NCBI RefSeq assembly: GCF_024266705.1
Contig: NZ_CP100756.1
Coordinates: forward strand, 3,348,001-3,412,000
Direction: 5' to 3'
Length of the DNA stretch: 64,000 nt
Source of the DNA: Natrinema gelatinilyticum
Lineage (GTDB): Archaea > Halobacteriota > Halobacteria > Halobacteriales > Natrialbaceae
The position numbers and the translations under genes are program-made. Below, in pieces: positions 7,694 to 14,037 of this stretch (positions are counted from its first letter, which is position 1; each line of letters opens with the position of its first letter). Below the pieces are notes generated by a model. That model was given only the letters and a program-made list of their open reading frames with translations. It did no database searches and was not told the origin of the DNA.

Positions 7694-8947
7694 ATGTCGT
7701 CCCGCGACTACCGTTCGCAAATCAAGAATCTTCGCGAGCGGGCACGAATGTCTGACGATATCAGTGAGGAAGACGGAGAGCTGTTGATCGTATTTAGCGA
7801 TACTATGGACCTCCTCCGGTCCGAATACGGCGATCCGCGCCACAAGAAACTCCTCGGAAATTGCGTCCGACTCGCTGAAGAGGTCGGCGGTCTTGCCGAT
7901 GCGCTGGAGGATCGGAAAGCAGCCGAGCAGATTATCCGCTATATTAACCGAGAATACGATAACGAAGAGTCTAACCGTGATTATCGAATTGCTCTCCGAA
8001 TGTTCGGTGAGCGTGTTAGCGATGGGGAAGGAAAGCCAGATAGCATAGATTGGATTCCTAGTACCTACTCGAGCGACTATAATCCAGCTCCAAATCCCGG
8101 AGATATGCTCCGATGGGACGAGGATGTGCTCCCCATGATCGAAGAAACACGCAACTCGCGAGACGCTGCGATAATCGCTGTTGCTTGGAATCTTGGTGCC
8201 CGACCGTTTGAATTTCAAGACATTACTATCGGTGATGTCACCGATAGCCAGCATGGCATGAAAGTCACGGTTGATGGAAAGCGCGGTCAACGTTCTCCCA
8301 CACTGATCCTCTCCGTGCCCTACTTGCAGCGATGGCTGGATGATCATCCTGCTCGAAATGACCGTGAGGCACCACTCTGGTGTAAACTCAGTAAAGCCGA
8401 ACCGATCAGTGGTCGGATGTTCCGAAAAGTTCTCGGGACAGCCGCTGAACGTGCAGGAGTTACGCATCCAGTCACTCTTTCGAATTTCCGCAAGAGTTGT
8501 GCAAGTTATCTCGCCAGCCAGAATGTGAACCAAGCCAATCTCGAAGCACACCTGGGCTGGAAGCGGGGCAGTGATGTTGCCTCTCGATATATCGCTGTTT
8601 TCAGTGGAGAAAGTGAACGAGAGATTGCGAAGGCGTACGGTGCTGATATCGAAGAGGATGAACCCGATCCGATCGCCCCTACTACTTGTCCCCGTTGTAA
8701 CCGGGAAACACCGCGTGATCGTGACCGATGTATGTGGTGTGGGCAGGTCCTTGACCCAAGCGCTGTTGAGACGATCCAAGAGCACGAAAGCGAGGTCCGT
8801 CAAGCCGCTCTCCGACTCGCTCAACAGGATCCTGAAGCGGTCGACCGAATTGAGCTTTCCGAGACGCTGATGAAACTCCTCGAAAACCGGCCTGAACTCC
8901 AGGAGGAAGTCTTCGAACTCGCCGAAGAACTTTCGGGGGACAACTAA
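7694..8947 (+). CDS. int: Tyrosine-type site-specific integrase with C-terminal zinc ribbon
   Basis: This 417-residue protein has an N-terminal helical core-binding domain (about 1-130) and a catalytic domain. Visible catalytic landmarks are R170 in GARPFEF, a basic beta-hairpin (KRGQR, 196-200), NFR at 264-266 (the H-x-x-R box with Asn in place of His), HLGW at 286-289 and the nucleophile Y299 in SRYIAVFSG. A zinc ribbon follows (CPRC at 332-335, CMWC at 346-349), then a helical tail. This architecture and the tRNA-Met target fit the integrase family described for haloarchaeal virus SNJ2. It should catalyse excision and integration between the 24-bp repeats. Start ATG at 7694, directly after a TATA box; its stop overlaps a convergent small gene by 4 bp. 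Confidence 0.88.
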   Translation: MSSRDYRSQIKNLRERARMSDDISEEDGELLIVFSDTMDLLRSEYGDPRHKKLLGNCVRLAEEVGGLADALEDRKAAEQIIRYINREYDNEESNRDYRIALRMFGERVSDGEGKPDSIDWIPSTYSSDYNPAPNPGDMLRWDEDVLPMIEETRNSRDAAIIAVAWNLGARPFEFQDITIGDVTDSQHGMKVTVDGKRGQRSPTLILSVPYLQRWLDDHPARNDREAPLWCKLSKAEPISGRMFRKVLGTAAERAGVTHPVTLSNFRKSCASYLASQNVNQANLEAHLGWKRGSDVASRYIAVFSGESEREIAKAYGADIEEDEPDPIAPTTCPRCNRETPRDRDRCMWCGQVLDPSAVETIQEHESEVRQAALRLAQQDPEAVDRIELSETLMKLLENRPELQEEVFELAEELSGDN

Positions 8948-9120
8948 ACCCATCGCTCCACCTCCTTCTTGACTTGTTCTACATCTCTTTCAGTTCCTCC
9001 TTCCGTGAGAAGTACCAGCGCACAGGCCCGTGCGTATGGATCTTGACTATGTCGAAGGACATCACTAATCAATTCTCGGTTCTCCCGTACGTAAGTCGTA
9101 ATATCGACAGTATTACTCAT
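8944..9120 (-). CDS. 58-residue conserved-looking small protein, convergent with int
   Basis: An ATG at 9118-9120 opens a 58-codon frame beginning MSNTVDITTYVRENRELISD and continuing through a helical, charged stretch (RACALVLLTEGGTERD, then VEQVKKEVERW). The composition is that of a real, acidic haloarchaeal protein. It is the last of three tightly packed minus-strand genes (9463 to 8944; 9-bp gap to the previous stop) and overlaps the 3' end of int by 4 bp. SNJ2 integration needs two small accessory proteins, but those are co-transcribed with int, whereas these face it; equivalence is only a possibility. Confidence 0.6.
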   Translation of the reverse strand: MSNTVDITTYVRENRELISDVLRHSQDPYARACALVLLTEGGTERDVEQVKKEVERWV

Positions 9121-9129
9121 TTGTGCCGG

Positions 9130-9306
9130 TTAGCGAGGCATGGAGTAAGCGGAAGAGACCCTAAGATACATTATCCTCGGAAACGAATCCTCAGACAGGA
9201 GTAAGGCCCCTATATCGCCACACTCCGCAATCCATTTCGACCACGATAGGAGCGAGTCTGCCAGGACTCGTGCGCTCCCGTGGTCGTCCGATTCAATTGA
9301 TCCCAT
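9130..9306 (-). CDS. 58-residue small protein, middle gene of three-gene operon
   Basis: The frame starts with ATG at 9304-9306 (MGSIESDDHGSARVLADSLL) and overlaps the end of the upstream small gene by 14 bp, indicating translational coupling. The middle (SWSKWIAECGDIGALLLSED) is amphipathic. No family is recognised. An open extension upstream (to 9387) runs inside the neighbouring gene and is less likely. Function unknown; it belongs to the small-protein operon between int and the divergent gene at 9498. Confidence 0.5.
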   Translation of the reverse strand: MGSIESDDHGSARVLADSLLSWSKWIAECGDIGALLLSEDSFPRIMYLRVSSAYSMPR

Positions 9307-9463
9307 AGCCACACGTAGAGTCTTTAATAACCCCGTTGGGTTCGTATTGGTCCGCCATTTTACGAAGCAGATCCTCATACCGCTCACCGCCCCTTTTAAG
9401 CGACTTGAGTCGTTGCCGTGTTTCCCGACTGCATGGGATTCGACTTTCTGTTGCCGCGCTCAT
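9293..9463 (-). CDS. 56-residue RHH-like/antitoxin-like small protein
   Basis: Starting at ATG 9461-9463 (MSAATESRIPCSRETRQRLK), the product has a short beta-strand followed by SLKRGGERYEDLLRKMADQY. This is the pattern of small haloarchaeal ribbon-helix-helix-like proteins that bind DNA or serve as antitoxins. It is the first gene of a minus-strand trio and is divergent from the gene at 9498 with about 34 bp between starts, so both promoters are squeezed together or overlap the coding starts. A role in regulating the divergent pair or in recombination directionality is inference. Confidence 0.6.
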   Translation of the reverse strand: MSAATESRIPCSRETRQRLKSLKRGGERYEDLLRKMADQYEPNGVIKDSTCGYGIN

Positions 9464-9497
9464 TCCATTCAGGAGGTATACCGCAAGGGACTTAACC

Positions 9498-10127
9498 ATG
9501 TCGGTAATAGATTTAACCACTATGGTTAAAGATAGACCGCGAGGAATTCTTTCGCCCGCAGACAGAAACTATCTCGAGAACCCAGATGATCGCTCAGCGC
9601 CTGCACAGTATAAACGAAGAGAAGCGATCGTTGAGCGCGCACAGAACGCTATCTATGATTTAGCGTTAATAAAGTCCCAACTACCGCAAAATCTCCGTGA
9701 GGATGTTTTTGATGACGGTCGTGTGTATAATGACTTCTCCAGTGCACTTGCGTTCTTGTTTCTTGGATTAACAGATGAGAATTCAAGCCAGTCTGATGCT
9801 GAGATGCTTGAATATTTTATTGAGAGTGCAGTTCGGTTGATGTATACTGAAAGGGGTCTAATGGTCACTGATGCATCAGTTACAATAGATGTCGACACCA
9901 CCGGAGAACTGCCGACCTATGACGAATTAGATAGTCTCACACTTAGTGAAGCTGTTAGGCAACTTGAATCTGGAGAGTTGACTCCTGAGGTCCTTGTGCA
10001 ATACCTTAGAGATGAACATGACGATGAATTTGAAGAATTGGATGCAGAGCTATCCGAAAATGGGATGGGCTTAGAGATTGATCTGTCTCAGTTCAAAACA
10101 CTCCGAGAGGAAGGTGACGAGGAATAG
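9498..10127 (+). CDS. Haloarchaeal mobile-element protein with RGILSPADRxYL motif
   Basis: The 209-residue product contains DRPRGILSPADRNYLENPDD near the N-terminus, followed by YKRREAIVERAQNAIYDLAL, a helical pattern I recognise as recurring in haloarchaeal proteins near integrases and in proviruses, without known function. The C-terminal third is acidic (for example DEHDDEFEELDAELSEN). ATG at 9498 is chosen; ATG at 9522 (MVKDRPRG) is an alternative that starts nearer the motif. It is transcribed away from the small-gene trio. Codon use is more AT-rich than in the chromosomal flanks. Confidence 0.65.
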   Translation: MSVIDLTTMVKDRPRGILSPADRNYLENPDDRSAPAQYKRREAIVERAQNAIYDLALIKSQLPQNLREDVFDDGRVYNDFSSALAFLFLGLTDENSSQSDAEMLEYFIESAVRLMYTERGLMVTDASVTIDVDTTGELPTYDELDSLTLSEAVRQLESGELTPEVLVQYLRDEHDDEFEELDAELSENGMGLEIDLSQFKTLREEGDEE

Positions 10128-10169
10128 GCTATTTGAGTAGCCTCTCAGTGGTGTTTCACCCTTCGACTT

Positions 10170-10706
10170 GTGAGTATCTTCTTCGGGCGACAAGGACTTG
10201 CTGTCGTTTTTGAGCGTAGAATCGACTATCTTGGTGGTAGTAGCTACCCGGCTGAACCGAATGGGGTCCTCCCGCTGTGGACTGTCGAGACCGATGTGTC
10301 GGGAGTCGTTGCAACGACAGACGAGCGACGGATTGGCGAGGACTACGTGATCGATGGCTCCCTCGAGGCCAGAGGGAGAGTCAGTGCGTCGGAACTGCTC
10401 CAGGCTCGAGATCCCGATGGAAATTACGGGAATCTCAATCTGCTGAACAGTCGGAATTTCAACGGCCTGCTCGCTCATTATCTCACGACGACGTCGCCTC
10501 ATCTTCCGACGGTCATTCGGAATGCAGCGACGACAACGGCGATCTTCTACAATGGTCACGTTTCGATCCCGAATGGCGACCTCGATGTCGAGGGTGTCCT
10601 GACGAGTAGCGAACGGGAGGTTGTGACTGTCGATAGTGCCTGGGATGGTGATTCGATGACGATTCAGACCGAGAGTGGCGACAAAATCGAATTCATCGCG
10701 GAGTGA
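10170..10706 (+). CDS. Putative virus structural (tail-associated) protein
   Basis: The 178-residue protein begins at GTG (SIFFGRQGLAVVFERRIDYL) and contains a middle region rich in Asn/Thr and beta-strand-like segments (LNLLNSRNFNGLLAHYLTTT). It is followed 7 bp later by a LamG-like gene, and a beta-helix gene lies further downstream. No enzymatic motif is seen. The arrangement and composition suggest a baseplate/tail or fibre-associated protein of a tailed halovirus, but this is inferred from neighbours. The start may be truncated, as there is no good ATG. Confidence 0.45.
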   Translation: MSIFFGRQGLAVVFERRIDYLGGSSYPAEPNGVLPLWTVETDVSGVVATTDERRIGEDYVIDGSLEARGRVSASELLQARDPDGNYGNLNLLNSRNFNGLLAHYLTTTSPHLPTVIRNAATTTAIFYNGHVSIPNGDLDVEGVLTSSEREVVTVDSAWDGDSMTIQTESGDKIEFIAE

Positions 10707-10712
10707 TCGATT

Positions 10713-11480
10713 GTGCCTGCGCTATTGAATGGGATTGAGGTTGAGCGGATTCCGATTGGGGCGGTTGAGATCGGCGAGGTCCGGGTGAACGACAGGCTTG
10801 TCTGGAAATCCGATATCATCGTCGACAACTTCGAACGACCTGATCTTGGCGACTACTACTGGTTCAATGATCCAAATCAGACAGAGCTGCCTCGCACGTC
10901 CGAGAGGGCGAGCTATGAGAAGGCGTACGGACTCGTCCATCCATACGGACATCCGAACGACACCGTCTCCCTTTCAGCGGATAACCCGGGGTATGATGCG
11001 ACTCTACAGTCGGAAACACTCGAGCACTACCCGGGTCCGGATCGGATCCTCGAGTTTTATCTGAAGCCGGTTCAGTTTAGTGATCCAGCGCTGGCCCGCT
11101 TTAGCTTCAATCTCGAGGAGTACGGTCATCGGTCCTGTTTGCGGCTTCTGATCGACTATACGGGCTACTGGCGACTCGAGTCGATCGATTCGAAAGGTGA
11201 CTGGAGCTACTACGGTGACGAACCCCAGGAGGATGTCTTTCAGCTGGACGTCGGTGACTGGCATCGGGTCGTGATCGACCAGACCAACTGGCCCGATGTT
11301 TCAGCCCACATCTGGAACGCCGAGACGGGAGAGCATACGTCGAGTCTCGAAACCAGTGGCGGTAGTGGAGTCTGGGATAACGATGGTTTCGGCCTGTGGG
11401 TCAACGATCATGCTGAGGTTCAACTGGACTATCTCCATTTGATCAAATCAGACGACTACATCGTCGGGACCGATATGTAA
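10713..11480 (+). CDS. Tail-fibre-like protein with LamG/concanavalin-type beta-sandwich
   Basis: The 255-residue protein begins with a short tail-type module (LLNGIEVERIPIGAVEIGEV then VNDRLVW) in which an Ile-Asn-Gly repeat leads to the VxxVWVNDxLVW pattern common in phage fibre and baseplate proteins. From about residue 35 (DNFERPDLGDYYWFND) it resembles LamG/jelly-roll domains, ending with DGFGLWVNDHAEVQLDYLHL. Such domains bind carbohydrates. The likely role is receptor binding on a virus particle or adhesion. The start is GTG at 10713, 7 bp after the upstream stop, so the two are probably co-translated. Confidence 0.55.
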   Translation: MPALLNGIEVERIPIGAVEIGEVRVNDRLVWKSDIIVDNFERPDLGDYYWFNDPNQTELPRTSERASYEKAYGLVHPYGHPNDTVSLSADNPGYDATLQSETLEHYPGPDRILEFYLKPVQFSDPALARFSFNLEEYGHRSCLRLLIDYTGYWRLESIDSKGDWSYYGDEPQEDVFQLDVGDWHRVVIDQTNWPDVSAHIWNAETGEHTSSLETSGGSGVWDNDGFGLWVNDHAEVQLDYLHLIKSDDYIVGTDM

Positions 11481-11677
11481 TTTCGATCATAGATATCTGT
11501 AGGACACTCATGAAACGCATTTCACTACTTGAAGCGGTAAGTATAGGCGAAGTCGTTATGGAACCGACAATCGACCTATATAGATGTGATCCAATAGAGC
11601 GTAGCGTGCGTCTACACGCATAACAAACACCATTATATTTAAAAAATTATTACAAAAGAAAACGCGTACTAAATGAT

Positions 11678-12157
11678 GTGATTCCATTCACTATCATTGC
11701 TGGCCTCTTTGGGAGCCTTCTCGTAATTACGCCCACCTTCAATTCGTTTGAACGAAGGATAACCAAGACATCGTTAATTGATTCATTAGAACATGGTCGG
11801 ATGAAGTTACTACACTTCGAAAATCTTCACCCAACTGATGAGAGTTTCGAACCGATATTGGATATTATTAGAAAGAACTCTCAACAGCCAATTCAGAACA
11901 ATCCTATCATAATCGAATCACTAGTCTTTGGTGTGTTCGGAGGTGGAGGAGGGCAAGTCTATTTCATCTCACAAGAAGATGCAAAACTGGACAACTGGCA
12001 CGAAAATGGAAACCCTATCCAAGTCGAATCAATTCTGATAATAAACGAATGGATTGAATCAGAACTCAACACACTCAAGAATCACCGGCCACAACTCGTT
12101 CGAGGTACCGGGTTTGCGCTACTAATCGTCTCCTACCTGTACCAACTGGCCGTCTAA
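11678..12157 (+). CDS. Hypothetical protein with N- and C-terminal membrane segments
   Basis: The 159-residue product has a hydrophobic N-terminus (IPFTIIAGLFGSLLVITPTF) and another hydrophobic stretch at the extreme C-terminus (GFALLIVSYLYQLAV). Between them is a soluble, AT-rich-encoded domain with a glycine cluster (VFGVFGGGGGQVYFIS). Start is probably GTG at 11678. Base composition is clearly more AT-rich than the flanking genes, a sign of separate acquisition. No family recognised. Confidence 0.5.
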   Translation: MIPFTIIAGLFGSLLVITPTFNSFERRITKTSLIDSLEHGRMKLLHFENLHPTDESFEPILDIIRKNSQQPIQNNPIIIESLVFGVFGGGGGQVYFISQEDAKLDNWHENGNPIQVESILIINEWIESELNTLKNHRPQLVRGTGFALLIVSYLYQLAV

Positions 12158-12177
12158 ACTACACTTAGCCTCTATTT

Positions 12178-12363
12178 CTATCGATCCAATTCTTCAAAGA
12201 TGAGAAAGGGATTAGTGATTGGTTCGAACCTTCTATTCAGCAAATCGTTTAGGATATCATTTTGACTTGATAGCCCATCTTCGTCGATTACGGTCACCGT
12301 TGAAAAATCGAGTAGACGAAGTCGAGTAGCGATACGATCCGAGACACCCACACATTCACTCAC
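12178..12363 (-). CDS. Possible 61-residue hypothetical protein
   Basis: A GTG-started open frame of 61 codons (begins MSECVGVSDRIATRLRLLDF) lies between two plus-strand genes, divergent from the beta-helix gene with only 2 bp between starts. Composition is protein-like (TVTVIDEDGL), but there is no support beyond the open frame, and the start would collide with the neighbour's promoter. Confidence 0.25.
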   Translation of the reverse strand: MSECVGVSDRIATRLRLLDFSTVTVIDEDGLSSQNDILNDLLNRRFEPITNPFLIFEELDR

Positions 12364-12365
12364 GT

Positions 12366-13858
12366 ATGACGAGTATCATCGATGCAATTCGACTGGCGAG
12401 CCGAGAGTTTCTCCAAATAGACAACCTCGAGAAGCGAGTAAGCGACCTCGAGGACATCGATTACAGTCACGGCGAGACAGTGGTCGCGAGCGATCACGGT
12501 TACGACGGCGACGGTGAGGGTGGTGATATCGGGGAATTCATCCTCAAGCACCTGGACGAGACGCTCATCCTCGACAGCGCTGTGTACTCACTGCAGTCTG
12601 AGATCGATATCGAACCCAGTGATGCCGACCTCGTCATCAGGACGACGTCGTCAGATCGGGTTCGTCTCCGTATCGATCACGACGACATCGATACCGTATT
12701 TCGGGTTGGGAACTGGGGTGACGGTATCTCAACCTGCGTTCTCGAGAACCTTGAGATCGATCTGAACGGCCACGACGCGGGGATCGGTCGCTTTTTCGTC
12801 GATGACTATCTGGATGTCTCCGACGTTAGATTGCGAGGGCGGCGGGATCGACATCACCAGCAGGGGGACAAGTTCAGCTACCTTTCGTGTATCACCTCTG
12901 AGGACGGGATCGGGGTTCATCGACGAGTGTGTCTCCCGGACGGCGACACCTGGACTGGCGACGACGAAAACGGTCATGCGATGGGATCGCTGCGGATCCA
13001 CCGCACGTCGGAACGCAGTTCTGGGTCAACTGCCACGTGGCCGAACACTGGGATAACGGGTTCTACATCAGGAATTCACCGGAGGGAGTGAATGTGCTTC
13101 TCTCGCCTCGAGCAGAGAACTGCGGTCGATGTAATATTCGGCTCGGTGCTCGTGACGTGGCGATCGAGCCGACGTCCATCTGGGATCTCGAGCCCGATCA
13201 CGAGCACTATCCCGAGGGTGTTGGTGATGGACAGAGAGCGTTCGGAACACTCCTCGCGAGTGACGGTGACGGAGCAATGTTCATCGGTGGGAAGGCGATT
13301 TCTCGAACGGGGAGGAATGATCTGGTTCGGACGTGGGGTGACGCTGGTCGCTTTTCGATGATCGGCACGGAAATCGTCAACGAAACTGATCAGTGGTCGA
13401 TTCGCGCCAGTGTGGGGGAGGATGGTGATGATAACGCGATCGCTCGGATTCAGGATTGTACGATTCGGGAGGATTGTGATACGGCGATTCGCGGTGCTGC
13501 GGTCTGTTCCTGGCGCGATCATCTGATCCTCGAGGGGGTGAGTTACGTGAACGAAGGAAAGACGCAGTCGCGTGCGTTTCTCGAGGCTGCCGATGGGTGT
13601 TCGGTGACGGTTCGCGATAGCTTTCTCGAGTCCGGGTGTGACTCGGTGGTTCGGCTACGGGAGAGTCCGGATCGGGTTGTCCTCGATCACTGCGAGATCC
13701 ACGGTGGTGTTGATCTTGGAGAGGGTGAGTCAGTGGAAGTGCTCCAGCTGACTCACTGCGATGCTCGGGAGGTTGGGGAACTGTGGACTGGTGCCGGTGG
13801 GGAGGATGATGTGGAGTATTTGGATGTGGGCTCGAGTCCGGGTCTCGTTGGTGATTGA
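12366..13858 (+). pseudogene. Right-handed beta-helix (tailspike/pectate-lyase-like) gene with frameshift
   Basis: The first part (12366 to about 13000) begins MTSIIDAIRLASREFLQIDN, has a coiled segment, then parallel-beta-helix rungs such as ENLEIDLNGHDAGIGRFFVD. The continuation lies in another frame (from about 13000 to 13858): GTQFWVNCHVAEHWDNGFYI onward, with rungs such as RIQDCTIREDCDTAIRGAAV and VVLDHCEIHGGVDLGEG. Together they would make a protein of about 500 residues. The switch is near 13000, and the 12830-12940 stretch also reads poorly in the first frame, hinting at additional indels. The full-length form would be a tailspike or secreted polysaccharide-binding protein; as it stands only fragments can be made unless frameshifting occurs. 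Confidence 0.6.
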
Positions 13859-14037
13859 GTCTTTAGACCGATCCACGACGACGCTTTCCGTGCCGTGGTA
13901 GCGGCTATAGGCATCATTTCGACGATTTACTCGGTCACTCGGTCGACAGTGGAGTAGGGCATGTCGGCGGGCTGGGGGTGTCTTTGTCCCGTTGCAGATG
14001 AAACATGTGCGAAACAACTTAAGCATGGCCTGAACAG

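Noticed and set aside
7355..8953. 532-codon minus-strand open frame covering the integrase
   Set aside because: It is the antisense shadow of the integrase and metallopeptidase genes; its residues lack the acidic haloarchaeal character, while the plus strand shows recombinase motifs.
10071..10559. 162-codon minus-strand frame
   Set aside because: It overlaps two plus-strand genes and has a low-complexity, basic composition.
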